Positions 47,832 to 60,758 of a stretch of 64,000 bases of DNA are shown piece by piece. The stretch spans positions 1 to 64,000 of the forward strand of contig NW_019029059.1 in assembly GCF_002105155.1 (NCBI RefSeq). The letters run 5' to 3'. Position 1 is the stretch's first letter; every line of letters starts with the position of its first letter. Both the position numbers and the translations under genes were made by a program. Under the pieces are notes generated by a model. That model was given only the letters and a program-made list of their open reading frames with translations, was not told the origin of the DNA and did not search any database. Source of the DNA: Lobosporangium transversale. Lineage: Eukaryota; Mortierellomycota; Mortierellomycetes; Mortierellales; Mortierellaceae.

Positions 47832-48066
47832 CTAATAAATAGATTACGACAAAGAGCAGGAGCAAGGCGTAGGAGCAGAAGCAGGAGCAGAAGCAGGAGC
47901 AAGCTGCATGGCTTGGGTAATATGCGCTAGTGTGTCTCCATTAGCACCCCTCTTTTTCTTTGGTCTTTGATAAAGGTTCAATGCTAATGCTCTTTAACGC
48001 TCTTTTAAAATATATAGATAGCTTGATGGCTACTTTCTCCACCTTATACTTTTGACGTCCAAAACA

Positions 48067-48101
<35 letters not shown>

Positions 48102-49212
48102 AAAAAAAAAAAAAAAAAAAAAAAGAATGAATGTAGTGTAGGATTAAACAATGCTCACATGAATGGGGCATTGCATTGTAGAAAGTAAAAAAAAAAAAAA
48201 AAGAAAACATTGGTCTTTGCACATGCCAACTCTGCTCAAAACAATCCTTGCACATACACATGCATTCCTCTACTTTTTTTTTTTTTTTTTTTTTTTGCTC
48301 ACCCTCACTACCCATTCACTTTCTCATTCTCTTTCTCTTTCTCTCTTTCTCTCTTTCTCTCTCTCTCTCTTTCTCCACAATGACCGAGCAAAGTATAAAG
48401 TATAAAATATAAAATGTAAAATAAAATGTAGAAAATAAATATCACGAGACAAAATAAAAAAAAATAAAAAATAAAAAAGCTTACCATTGTCCAAGTCGCC
48501 GGTCCACAGCCGAAATCCATGACGCGTCCATTCTCGGGAATGGGAACGTGAATGTTCTTGTCCAAAGCAACCTTGTAGATGTAATGCTGAAGATGAAGTC
48601 TAAAAACAAAAACAAAACGAAACAGATTGTTATTAGTGATTTTTTTTTTTTTTTGTTTATCATAGATATATAAATATATAGATGTATAGATATATAGAAA
48701 TATATATATACAACATATACACATCTACATATTAATACATGCATGCGATGATGCAGTATAGTATGCTGCGCTACATTCCTAATCTTTTTTTCATTATTAT
48801 GATTACTTTTTGGTTGTCCCAACAATTTTCATCCATGTAGTTCAAGAATTCCTTATCGGAATACGTTTTTTCCCCCTCCTTCTCCCCAACAGCCCCTCAC
48901 CCTTCCTTCACCTCCCACTCCTCCGTGTACAATCAGAGGGAATTTAAGGAAAAACAAGGGTGCAGAGGTACTACTTGAATTTTTTTTTTTTTTTTTTTAA
49001 AGTACAGCTCGCGTTGTACCAGAGGTAACGCGAAGAAGATTACTTTTTTTTTTTTTTTTTCCATTATTCAGGCTCATTATAACAGTTACTCAAGATGTGC
49101 TGATCCTCTTTTTTTTTTTTTCCTCTTCCTCTCTCCTTCTCCACTCCATTTTCATTTTAGTTCGCTTTCATTTTGATCTCTAAAATAGGAAGAGGTATGT
49201 ATCACCGTGCGC

Positions 49213-49248
<36 letters not shown>

Positions 49249-50748
49249 AAAAAAAAAAAAAAAAGTTGTATACAACATCATGAATATGTTGAGAGCACAT
49301 GTAACATGCAATAGTCAGAACATGACATGGTTGTCAGAAGAAAAAGGAAAGGTAGGGTAAAGGGTATGAACAAGGAATAAATGGGACAATGTACGCGAGC
49401 GCGCATGTTTGTGTGTAAACAATTAGATAAAATAAAATAAAAAAAAAAAAAAAAAAAAAAAAAAAAGACGTGCACATGCCATTATGGCTAGTTTGTCATT
49501 TTTTTTTTTTTTTTTTTTTTTTTTTCGCTGATGTTATTATGTACCATCATATCATTGTCATCATAAAGAACTAGTCGACTGATGACCCTTTCCCTCATCC
49601 GTCCATCTATCTATTTGTCTCTCGTCACCCCTAGATAAGGGCAAAGGAAAACAGATATTGGGGGGGATAGATCTGCATACCATGCCTCCATGTCTCCATG
49701 TCTCCAAAGAAAAATAAAAACACTTGTGCATTACACTGCCATTTTACCGCCCACCCATTGTTCAGAATCGAAGGCAAGAAATAAAATAAAATAAAATAGA
49801 ATAGATTATAATAAAATAAAAGAAATAAATGGGTTTCATACTCAGTCAATCATCGTCCACAATTAACCCGGACAAAAAGAAGATGAACCCTTCCGTTAAA
49901 GATTGGTACCATACAGAATGATTGATAATAAAGATGGATGGGAAAAGAAAGAAAGAGAGTACTCCGGGTTCATCAGAAGAATGAGAATCTATTCACTTTT
50001 TTGTCCTATATGTGAATGAAACAAGTCTTTGTGTCCATATTATTCATAATCATGTTCATGATCATGTTTAACCCTCATGGTCCTCATAGCTTCCTTCATC
50101 TTTCTTGTCTTATTGGAAAGAAAGAAAGAAAGGAAAAAAAAAAAAAAAAAATTTCCCGCGTTTTTTTTTTTTTTTTCTTTGTCCCTGAAAAAATGTCCGC
50201 ACACACCCACGCACACACACTTTTGCACACTTGCACACACACTCAACTTTTTTTTTTTTTTTTTTTTTCTTTTTTTTTTTTTTTGTGTAATGGGATGAAT
50301 CCTTTCCAAAGTCTATTTACCTGTCAACTTCTTGAGAATCGTTTGGCAACATGTACAGACTAGAGGTATTGTGGTATCGACGACCATGATAGTACTTGAA
50401 ATCATCCTCTCCCTCTTCTTGATGACTAGGTAGATCGCTGTGATGATGTTGGCGATAATGATCACTGCTGTTGTTGTTTAGGGAAATGGAACCATGACTG
50501 GAACTAGTCTCGATCGTTCGATTGGACGATCTTCTTCTGCTTAAAGCCTTTTGAAGGGAAGAACTATTATTGCTGTGGTTGCCGGGGATAAAAGGGGAGG
50601 AACCATTATGGGGTCGATCCAAATGTGTTCCACTGCTGTTACGTGAGGAGTATTTGCCATGACCACTTCCACTACTGTGGATCTGATATTGACCATGTCC
50701 TCCAGCGGAATCTTTGGAGGAACGCGATGAAGATTGATTTGTTCCCAT
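46684..50748 (-). CDS. Class I SAM-dependent methyltransferase with two long introns
   Basis: Three exons: 50,748-50,321, 48,599-48,485 and 47,310-46,684, giving 389 residues. Both introns (50,320-48,600, about 1.7 kb; 48,484-47,311, about 1.2 kb) are GT-AG, and the splices restore NDSQEVDR|LHLQHYIYK and GCGPATWTM|DMATEM. Motif I is VMDFGCGPA (about residues 169-177); VGVD (about 193-196) carries the acidic residue that typically binds the SAM ribose. FDVVFQRNLTCGF and LKPGGYYECVE are motifs IV and V. This matches the fungal family whose N-terminal part ends DGRR(F/Y)HN...YxLPND..E.DRL.LQH. The N-terminus MGTNQS fits an N-myristoylation signal, then a Ser/Asn/His-rich disordered region. Substrate unknown. 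Confidence 0.88.
47332..47374. repeat. (GCAA)n(ATAA)n tetranucleotide repeat in methyltransferase intron 2
   Basis: About five AGCA units run directly into about four AATA units, some 20-60 bp from the 3' splice site of intron 2. Confidence 0.95.
47673..47728. repeat. Seven tandem copies of atttccta in methyltransferase intron 2
   Basis: Perfect 8-bp tandem array followed by a T run, within the second intron. No function assigned. Confidence 0.95.
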
Positions 50749-51332
50749 GGCTGGTCTCACTGGCTGATTGATTTAGGTGATTTAAAAATATAAATAAACT
50801 ATGTCGGCAGGGAAGGGAAAGGGGAAGGAAAGGAAAAGAAAAGAAAAGAAAAGGAAGGGAGGAAATGTATATAAAAAAAAATATATGTATGCAAGATGCT
50901 TTTCGGGTTGTTGAGAAGGGAGAAAAAAAAAAAAAAAAAAAAAGGACTATGAAAAGGACTATGAAAAGGAAAAGGAAAAGGAAAGAAAGAAAGAAAGAGA
51001 GAGAGATGTGTAAAAAAGTAAATTGGGTACAAAGAGATTAGTAACAAGATTCAAACGTGTCGAGTTGAATCAATTTTTAAAAAAAGAAAATGGAAGTATG
51101 AATGCAGAAGGTTGATGTAATCCAGCAAAGTGGGAAGAAAAGGAAATAAAGTAGAAGAGATGAATGGAATGGAATGGATTAGTGGAGTGGATTGGATTGG
51201 ATTGGATTGAATGGAATGGAATGAAGTGTGATTAGATGTGATGGAATGAATGAATGATGAAGTAAAAAAAAAAAAAAAAAAAAAAAAAGAAAAGAGATGA
51301 ACTTTTATATATAAATATATATAATAAAAACG

Positions 51333-51365
<33 letters not shown>

Positions 51366-52130
51366 TATCTCAATCTTTTCAATCTTCTTTTTTTCTGCTT
51401 CTGTTTCTTACAAAAGTTTGTTCAAAATGGACAAGGGACAACAAAGAAATAAACACAAACAAAGGAGCGGATAGAACGGATGGAAATGGATGTGATGCCG
51501 TTTGTAAAAAGAGTTGCGCACAGGGTAGGACACGAAAAAAAAAAAAATAAAAACGCGGGAAAAATAAAAATAAAATAAAATAAAATAAAAATAAAATAAA
51601 ATAAAATAAAGTGGAGATGTGAGATGTGTGGAAATGGATGGGAAGGAAGAAGAGAAAGAAAAGGTGGAGTGGAGCAAAGGAGATTAGAAGGGGAAGGGAA
51701 AGAGTATGTGGAGAGATATAAAGTGATTCTCCTTTTTATCCTTTATATCAATGTGAGGATGAAGAAGAAGAGAAGAGAAGAGAAGAGAGAAGAAGAGAAA
51801 AGAAAGAAAGAAAGAGTGAAAGAAAGAGAAAGACAAAGACTGAAAGAGTAATTGAGCAAGAGTGATGAGAGAGATGTAAGAGAGAAAAAGAAAAGAGAGC
51901 GAAATGTAAAATAAAAAAGAGAGTTCAGGTTGGAGCGTGTCTTTTTTTGGGCGGAATAGAGAGAGAAAACATTCATGTACACGCTTGAAGAGCTACTCAC
52001 GATTGGATCCAACTTTTTTTCAAGCCGTACTCGGGAGACTCTGCTCTGGCTCTGCTCTGCTCTCTGTTCTTTTCACTTCAGGTCTATTCAAACAAAGTCT
52101 TTGCTTTGAAATCCTGATACTGAAATCCTG
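50749..52130. promoter_or_regulatory. Methyltransferase upstream region, possible 5' UTR intron
   Basis: Low-complexity AG-rich sequence, including (CT)n near 51,333-51,360, ggattggatt near 51,180 and a poly-A run near 51,267. On the minus strand, ATCGTGAGTAG at about 52,005 looks like a splice donor, and atcaatcag at about 50,770 just before the start codon looks like an acceptor. A long leader intron is therefore possible but unproven. Confidence 0.35.
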
Positions 52131-55100
52131 AGGATGGAGTGTGGAACGATGGCTGTAATGATAAAAGGATGATGAAAAACAAACAGATGTTGATTGAGAA
52201 CAAGCAAGGACCAAGAAGCAACACGAAGGAGGAACGGGTCTTTGAGTGCTGTAATCGTCAATTGAGTGTGAGTGTGAGTGTGAGTAAGAGAGTGAGATGA
52301 CAGAAGAGAAGAAGTAAGAAGAAAAGAGAAGAGGTTGGGAAAAAGAAAAGAAAGAAAGAAAGAAAAAAAAAAAAAAAAAAAAAGAGTTGAAGAAAGAAGA
52401 GATGCAAAAAGGCGGAGCAAATTGAAAGAAGAAAAAAAGAAATCCGGGCTGAGGACAATATGGAGAAATGAGTGTCATTTGAATGAATGCCAACGCATCC
52501 ATGGACATTTAAACGCATCTTCCTCGACATTTAAACATTCGTATTCACAACCAAACATCCATACATCCATACATCCTCCCCCATGTGTTCGTTCAGACAT
52601 TTGTTTTTTTTATTTTATTTTATTTTTTTTTTGTGCAGCATGGACACACACATAAAAAGTAATAAAGAGTAAAAAAGGATATGAAACGAGGACATGAGAG
52701 ATTCACGGAGAGCTCCCGGACGATGCAAACATTTACAACAATAATGGACCGGTGAACATTTACATGTTGACAACGAAGAATGGCAAGAAAGTAAGTAATC
52801 AAACAATTTTTGAATACATCTCCTCCATTTTGTCTGTGCTGCAAAACATCAAATGGCCGAGTCGTACAGGAAATCATGTAGCAAGGTGTAGGTTAATCAA
52901 TGAACGACCTTTATTTGAATTGATATCGATAGGTGATGTCAAACAATGTGATGAATAATAATATATAATAATAATATATAATAATCATCATCATCATCAT
53001 CATCATCAATAACAACAACAACATCAACATCATGGCATTATATACATAATATATATATATATCTATACATGTAGTATATATAATAGTAATAATAACGAAT
53101 AGAAATAACAATAATATATATATAACAACAGCAACAATAATATATAATAACAAATAATGTGTATAAAAATATAATATAATAACAATTATAATAACAAAAG
53201 TATTATAAATATACAACAATAACAAAATAATGGAACGGCAGCATTGCAGAAAACACACATTCTGCATGCAAAAAAGAAAAAAAACAGTTGCATAGCATGT
53301 CCTTTTGGATGTTCAAGCGGCAGAGCATAATTTTTACATTGGACTCCCGGGATGCGGGATGGAGAAATATTACATCCATTTCCATTTCTTTAATTTGAAT
53401 CAATTCGCCTTTATTGATGAGAGTCTTTGAGAAACAAAAAAGACCATCGCTCTCTTCTTTTCTCTTTCTGTCATTCAATGTTTTTTTTTTTTTTTTTTTT
53501 TTTTTTTTTCTTGTCTATCGTCGCTCTCATCTACCATGGCTCTCAATGTAAAAAATAAAAAATAAAAAATAAAAAATAAAAAATAAAAAAATATAAAATA
53601 AAAGCTGGTTATTTTACATATATATATATGTATAAATACATCTTTTATTTCTTTAAATGGATTTAATGGGTTTAATGGATTAGATGATATCGCTTGAATC
53701 GATCCTCACTCAGCTCTCTTTTGTTGAGTATCCACCCTCTAATAGAAAGCTCTCTTTGTCTTCGCTGTATTAGACCTGTGCTAAAACGGCTTCCTTTGTT
53801 TTCTCCCCTTTTTTTTTTATTTTTCTGCTCTCTCTCTTTTCAAACACACATTTCTCTTGCATTTACAAAAAAAAATTTTTTTGCCACCGAAGCTCATATT
53901 ACAAATGTTTATTGAATTTTTTTATTTTTTTATTTTTTTAGTTTTTGGCGGTAAATGAAGGAAACAAAGCAAAACAGAGAGTAAATCATAAAAAAAAAAA
54001 AAAAAAAAAGGTGTGTGTATGCGTGTGTATTTGTAGACTAGAGATAATAGATGTTTACACAATGTCATGATTCATACATTAGCATTGCAATTATATATCT
54101 TGCCTATCAATCAAATATATACTTCGTGAATGCTACAGTGTACAAGAATACAAAATTATAACTTTCTTTAAACGCCTCAACAAACGCGTGTAACATCTAA
54201 ATGATTTACGCATTTACCATACCACAAAAAAAAAAAAAAAAAAAAGTTTTATAAAAAGCTTTTTTAGCGATGTGAATATACGGAGTAATAAAAAGAAAAA
54301 AGAAAAAAAAAACTCTCACAAGACCGGGCCTTGTTCTGTTTGGTTGACTTTGTACGATAAAAGTATAGCTCATCTCAAACTCTTCCTCTTTACCCCCCCC
54401 CCTTTCTTTTTTCTCTTTACGACATTTTATTCTATCAAAAAGTCGAAATAATGGATTAGATGATTGGCAAAAAAATAAAAAAGACTATAAAAAAAAATTG
54501 ATTGAAGTAATTGCATTGCGATAGAGAGCAATAAACACGACCGATCTCTAGATTTATTTTTCTTAGATCTTTGTCTTTACTTGTGGACCTTTTTTTTTTT
54601 TTTTTTAAAAAAAAAAACATCTATATAACTCACCCTTACGCCCTACATATCCTCATAATAGACCAATAACACACTATATCGTCTTCAAAGAGCAGATTTT
54701 TTTTTTTTTTTTTTTACTTTTTACTAGAGCATTGTTTAAAGAATTGAGCAAAAAAAAAAAAAAAAAAAAAGTCATTGCAAGAAGAGCTAAAGAAAGAGAA
54801 CAGGAGAAGGATTAAAGAATTGATTAAGAAAATAAAGAGAAAAAAAAAAGAGGTTTGCCATAATGACATTGCCCAATCTATCAAGGTGGAGTAAAAAAAA
54901 AAAAAAAAAACAATAATCAATAATGACAATAACATGCATTCTCTTGATCATGAGTCAAAGCCGTAATCATAGTCATAATAATACATTCGTTATACCAATA
55001 GAGTAATCTAGCAATAGTAGCAATTAGCAGCAGCAATCGTAATGACCCCAGGAATAACATCTATAATAAATATATACATATATAAGAAAAAGTCCGGTGA

Positions 55101-56088
55101 TAGCTTCACCTCATTTACACAAAAAGAGTTGCCAGACTGTCCAGACTCGATATGGAACATCTCACCGGGGTAACAACACGCTTGGTCATTTTTTTTTTTT
55201 TTTTTTATTTTTTTTTTTTATAGATGAGAGTGAATGGGTGCTGGTGGTGGAGGAAAACACCATTTGTCTAGAAATGGAAACACGATTTTTACCTACTGTT
55301 GTTATTATAATAATTATTTAGTTATACATATATATCTAATAGTTATAACTATATTTATAATGATCATCATTGTTATACACCACTTGCCACCGTTATTGCT
55401 ATGTGTATTTCTCAACATTGATTATACACATGCCACCTCTAGCTTTCACCCCCCACTCCTCCCCAGCCTTCTCACCCTTTGCAAAGAATGTCGGTAGACC
55501 CCTAAGCAACGTTTCGGAGGGCTATTTATTTTTTTTTTACCTTTCAACGACCAACAGCAGACATTAGAAAAAGAGAACAGAGAAAAGGGAAAGAGAAAGA
55601 GGGGCTTACGTGTGTCTGTGTGTGGGCGTGAGATCTTTTTCCCGACTCTTAATCAACAATGCCTTGTTCCTCTGATCTGACTAATTGAATAAAAACTCCT
55701 TGGGGATTTTTTTTTTAGTTTCGTAGATTCGTAGATTATATTATATATACCTTGATTATGCGCATGTCTTTTTTATTTTCGTCTGTTCCATTTAAAGGCC
55801 ATTGCGCAGAACAAAAGAAAGGGAATCCAATGTTTCAGTTCGATCTGTTTTTTTTTTTTATTGTTATTGTTGTTATCCCTAAATGACCCTTTCCTTTCGG
55901 AGGATGTTATTCGCATTGGTATTAGTTTTGGTATTGGTAGAATAATAATAATAAAAAAATAATAATAAAAAAAATAAAAAAGTTGAACGGACTTTATCCA
56001 ATCTTTTTTATTCAGTTCGATTATATTCAGGTACAGTTTACAGGTCCAGGCGATAACTTCCTATTAAAAACCAGGAATCAAAGAACAT

Positions 56089-56130
56089 GGGATTGACAGG
56101 GATTGGGATTGGGATTGGGATTGGGATTGG
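56089..56130 (+). repeat. (GGGATT)n hexanucleotide repeat
   Basis: About five tandem gggatt units plus one imperfect unit. Four or more GGG runs with 3-nt spacers could form a G-quadruplex. It is not the TTAGGG telomere unit. Confidence 0.95.
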
Positions 56131-57664
56131 AAGCGCCTCATCCTTTCCATCTTACCTTTTTACTTTTTACTTTTTATTTTTTAATTTTTTGATTGACCAA
56201 TTTTTGATATCCTTTCTCTCCGCCCCTTTCCCTTCCCCACACAGAAGCCATCCATTAGCTTACCAGATCTGAAGAGAGCCTAGAAGACTCGGAGGAGTCG
56301 GACACTTTTTTTAACTGTTCTATGAATAAACCGATACAGCAATAAAAGCAATAAAAGCAACAAAAACAGCAGAAGCAAATAATAATGTTCATGGACATGT
56401 ATGGTAGACTATAACAACCCAACCATGATCAATCCGGTCTTTTAACCTTGTGACCAAAAAAAATCCCTTGTTAAAAAAAAAAAAGGGAGAGCTCATTTTT
56501 TAAAAAAAAGGTTCTAACCAGCATTCCTTTGTTTCCATCCCCATCCATCCCTATCCATCCCTCTCCATCCATTCTTTCCCCACTTTAAAAAAAAAAAAAA
56601 GTCTTTTAGAGTTTTGAAATAGGCCCTTTAAACTCCTAGAGCGTTTAAGCGCAGCAATGTTTTATCCATCTCTTTTGTACGACGATCTAAAAAAGGAGCT
56701 CGTTGGACATGCCGCAAACGTGTCTTTTATTTATTTAATAGTCTAACGAGAGGCCTTCAGGAGAAGGAGGGGGGGGGATCTGACGAGAGAATGCATAATG
56801 CAACCACACCTCGAGGTCATTGGAAAACGTGGATTAATAATAATAATATTAATAATATTAATAATATATAATGTATATATAATAATAACACATAATTAAT
56901 GACAAAAAAAAACAACAAAAAAAAAAACTGTAAAGCGCCGTTACTATCTTCGTCCATCTCATCCGGCTCTGTGGAGAAAGAGAGTAAGGAAGGAAGAAAA
57001 AAGAATAAAACAGAAAAAAGAAAAAGAAACAAGGAAACCAGGCTAAGGCTCGTTTTGAACAAAACATGCATGCATGCATGCATGCGTATCCCATCCTTTC
57101 TTTTTATTTTTTTTTTTATTTTTTTTTTGGGGAGAGAGAAAAGAGAGTAAAAGAGAGCTTGCTCCTCCCCCCCCCCCCATGGCCTGGCTGCTAGTCTAGC
57201 AAGCAAAGTAAAACAAGTTGTAATCAACGACTGTTACGGCTATTACAATGACTAAAACTGCTACTATAATTGTCCCTAAACTGTAAAATTACGTACTAAC
57301 AGCCGCCACTTGGTCCCCCTCCCCCTTCCCCTTCAAAGACTCTTCGCCCATGCATGCAGAGCCTTGTATACATACAATGTAAAAAGGAAAAAAAAAAAAA
57401 GAAAAGTAATAAAGGCGGCACGCTGATCAAAAAAAGGACTAATTGAGTTCTGGACAAGTACATGTACACATTTATGCAACATTACAACTATTCAACACAA
57501 CACTAGACCTTTCCTCTATAGATGAGTATGCAGGTCAGTTCATCTACTGTACTGCACTGTACTGTATAAATGTGGCTATACAAAAAAAAAAATAAAAAAT
57601 AAAAAAATAAAATAAAAGCCAGAAAGTTCACCCGACTTTTTTTTTTTTTTTTTGTTTATTGTTT

Positions 57665-57709
<45 letters not shown>

Positions 57710-57711
57710 GA
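57665..57711 (+). repeat. (TTG)n trinucleotide repeat
   Basis: About 15 tandem ttg units next to a poly-T run (57,637-57,652). Noncoding as far as can be seen. Confidence 0.95.
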
Positions 57712-57969
57712 TGTCGGTCTATTCTTATGACCCACGTTTTTAACGTTCTATTTCAAAGCCCATGCAAGATTGCCGTTGAGATTAACTCTATATACTACCG
57801 ATATAGGAAGGCGAGCCATTTCGATTGAGCAAATGTGTTTTCCCTCCCTTTTATTTTATTTATTTATTTATTTATTCTTTCCATCTTTCATCTCCACGAG
57901 AGCGTGCGACTTTTAATGGCCAGAAGAAAAAAAAAAAAAAAAACATTCACCATGCAATAACAAAGTGGG

Positions 57970-58004
<35 letters not shown>

Positions 58005-58154
58005 AGTAACGAGAAAAAAAAAGAAAAGAAAAGAAAAAGAAATTAATATGAATATCAAAATTAGCATGTACAAACAAGAAAAATAACAACAAAGACTTGT
58101 TGCGATCTATAGTCTGTACATGGCGTCAGCTTGATAACTAGAATATGTAACCAA

Positions 58155-58189
<35 letters not shown>

Positions 58190-58675
58190 GAAATAAACCA
58201 GAAAGGTTTAAGAACGGCTAAGATGAACTTACAAAAAAAAATAAAATAAAAAAAAAAAAATAAATAAAATAAAATAAAAGCAAATAGAAAAGGGGGGATG
58301 GGAAGAGATTAGAGAATAATGAGAAAAAAAAAAAAAAAAACATTGTGGATGAGAGCTAAAGAGAGCCGCTCAACCTCAGTACCCATGAATGATGGGGATG
58401 GTCTTTAATTTTTTTTTTTTTTTTTTTTTTTTACATGGTCACTGTTTTCTTTTGTTTCCATTATGGTGTAATGTTGTGCAAGTGTAAAGTGCATATGGAT
58501 ACATGTATGCATACTTATGTATATAGCATGTGGCACCCATGATTCATCGTTAACCCTTTCTCATTTTTTATCCATAACCATTGACAATAAAAAATAAAAA
58601 AAATGACATTTTAGTTCGAATTGTCTTCATCATTTGTATTTTAGAGTTAATGCCTGAGCTTTTGTACATTGAAAG

Positions 58676-58724
58676 CTCTTATTTTTTATTTTTTATTTTT
58701 TATTTTTTATTTTTTATTTTTTGG
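58676..58724 (+). repeat. (TTTTTTATT)-like tandem repeat
   Basis: Five or six tandem tattttttatt-type units. Noncoding. Confidence 0.9.
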
Positions 58725-59263
58725 CAATCAATCTTAGATGTACGCTCAGTAGGGCGTAATATTTACGTAGTTTTTTTTTTTTTTCTGTCTCTTTCCTTTC
58801 CATATCTGAATATATATATTTATATAACCTGTTGTCGCGTCTAGCTCAGCCATACCTTTGTGTGTGTATAATATATCATATATCTAATTACGTATTACAT
58901 ATATCTAACACACAAATGTGTACATGTAGTTACTTTCCAAACATTTATATAAATATTACCAGTGAGCGCCGGAATAGCATCTCCGAGAGAGAGAGAGAGA
59001 GCAAAAGCCAGTGTAAGAGCCAAAACAAATAAAAAACTGGTCCTGGAGAAAAATTCCCTCTAATGTTGTCATACATGTTTAGACAGTTTTTTTTTTTTTT
59101 TTTTTTTTTTTTCCCTGGAGTGTTTGTGCATTGGGTAAAGTAAGGTAAGGTATATAGATAGTAAGGTGGAAGAATAGGGGGGGGGGAAAGCAATCCAATT
59201 TAGAAATGTGAGTACAAGTATAAAGTCTCACAACGCGTCGTCACACACACTTTCACACTTACA

Positions 59264-59296
59264 CATACACACACACACACACGCGCGCGCACGCGT
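59264..59296 (+). repeat. (CA)n(CG)n alternating purine-pyrimidine tract upstream of glutaredoxin
   Basis: acacatacacacacacacacacgcgcgcgcacgcg-type tract ending about 208 bp before the glutaredoxin start codon. Such tracts can adopt Z-DNA. A TATA-rich stretch (59,442-59,471) lies between it and the gene. A regulatory role is inferred. Confidence 0.85.
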
Positions 59297-59503
59297 CCCG
59301 ATTAAAATTTGGTTTTTTTTTGATTCAGGAGTAACGGAGATCGGAATTGGTATAAATGTGTGTCATTGGCTGCTGCGCCACCCAACCGTCTTTAACCTCA
59401 CCATCACTGCATACTCATTCTCCGAATCTATTCTTTTTTCTTTTATATATATACATATATACATTTATATATTCTTAATCAGCGCGTTATATCTTTGGGA
59501 TCC

Positions 59504-59884
59504 ATGTTGCCTTCTCGTGTATTAGCAACAGCTGTTGCAGGGGCTGCATCCTCATCTTCAGCCGTTCGTCAACTCATCAGGAATTCCATTGCTCAGAATC
59601 CAGTCATGATCTTCTCTAAATCTTATTGCCCTTATTGCTTACGTGTCAAGGACCTATTCGATGACATGTCCATCTCCTATAAGGCTTTGGAACTGGATGA
59701 GCATGAACAAGGCTTTGAAATCCAACAGGAGCTCAAAGCTCTCTCGGGTCAATCCACCGTTCCTAATGTTTATATCAAAGGAACTCATCTCGGTGGTTCT
59801 GATGATACTCATAAAGCCAAAGAATCTGGAAGATTGGTCGAGCTCTTGAACAAGGATGTTTGGACCAAGATATCGGAAGCATAA
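59504..59884 (+). CDS. Dithiol glutaredoxin
   Basis: Single exon, 126 residues. The CPYC active site (Cys42, Cys45) sits in IFSKSYCPYCLRVKDLF; TVPNVYI (about 85-91) carries the cis-proline that binds glutathione; GGSDD (97-101) is the conserved glutathione-side motif. The protein uses glutathione to reduce disulfides and glutathionylated proteins. The first about 25 residues (MLPSRVLATAVAGAASSSSA) are Ala/Ser-rich with Arg and no acidic residue, which suggests a mitochondrial presequence. Start 59,504 is the first ATG in frame and gives a length typical of class I glutaredoxins plus presequence. No intron. The minus-strand frames here are shadows. Confidence 0.95.
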   Translation: MLPSRVLATAVAGAASSSSAVRQLIRNSIAQNPVMIFSKSYCPYCLRVKDLFDDMSISYKALELDEHEQGFEIQQELKALSGQSTVPNVYIKGTHLGGSDDTHKAKESGRLVELLNKDVWTKISEA

Positions 59885-60692
59885 AGAAAAAAACGAAAAA
59901 AAAAAAAAAAGAACCAATAGAAATATACACATTACATTATATATATATATACATCCATTTTCTCCTCCTTTCTCCCTCTCCCCTCCTCCTCCCAATAAAT
60001 CATTACTTGTAACGTAAATCAATTTAACCGCCATGCAGACAATGCATGTCCAACCCCCTCCCTCCAAGGTTGAAGATGGGGGCGGATTTCAGGAGACAAT
60101 GAATGTGTAGTAAATATACCTGCATGTTTTATATTAGGTAGAAGATGCAGTGGTGAAAAGAAGGAAAGGAGAAGAATACGGATACAGCTTTCCCCCGATC
60201 CATCCCCTTTACCCCTCGATCTATTTTGCTTTGATCCTTGTCAACATGGCTCTTGAATATTCATCAACCTCCCAAAATATGGACTTTCTTTGGTTCGATC
60301 TCATCTCTTTCTTTTTTTTCTTTCTTCTTTGAAATTAAAAAAGATGACTTTGGGATACTTTGGTGTTCAACAAGTATATAAATGTAAAAACATAGCGAAT
60401 ATAAAATTCTTTTTTCTTTTCCAGCTCACTCTTTTCTTCACCTCGTCTTCCTCGACCTTGACTTTTCTTCGTATTACAAAGCATTTTTCTTTTCTTTTCT
60501 TTTCTTTTCCTTTTTTCCTATTTTCAAGCAATAAAGGTTAGATTTGCTTTTCAATGTCGATGTCAACTTATAAAGGTAACAATCCCGCTCATACAACGGT
60601 ATAAAAATAACCATTCACTCATATCCTCCCTCTCGCCTCTTCGTTTTTCCTTCATCCTTTTTTTTTTTTTTTTTTTTTTTATTCAGACTTGA

Positions 60693-60723
<31 letters not shown>

Positions 60724-60758
60724 GAAAAGAGAAGGAAAAAAAAAAAAAAAAAAAAAAA
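59885..60758. other. Intergenic region between glutaredoxin and the secreted protein
   Basis: No gene. CT-rich and T-rich blocks (60,300-60,520), a poly-T run (60,659-60,680), (AAT)n (60,693-60,721), then an A run (60,737-60,758) that touches the next start codon. Confidence 0.7.

Larger units (their letters stand above)
52131..59263. other. Gene-poor, simple-repeat-rich stretch
   Basis: About 7 kb of AT-rich DNA packed with poly-A/T runs and microsatellites. No convincing gene was found. Short exon-like patches flanked by splice-like signals exist (minus strand around 56,940-56,975, PDEMDEDSNGALQ; minus strand around 56,265-56,305, SDSSESSRLSSDL; plus strand around 52,700-52,790, DANIYNNNGPVNIYM) but cannot be joined into a gene by eye. 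A gene with small exons or a long non-coding transcript is not excluded. Confidence 0.5.

Noticed and set aside
56089-56130. GGGATT array considered as an interstitial telomere
   Set aside because: The unit is not a permutation of TTAGGG, the usual telomere repeat in these fungi.
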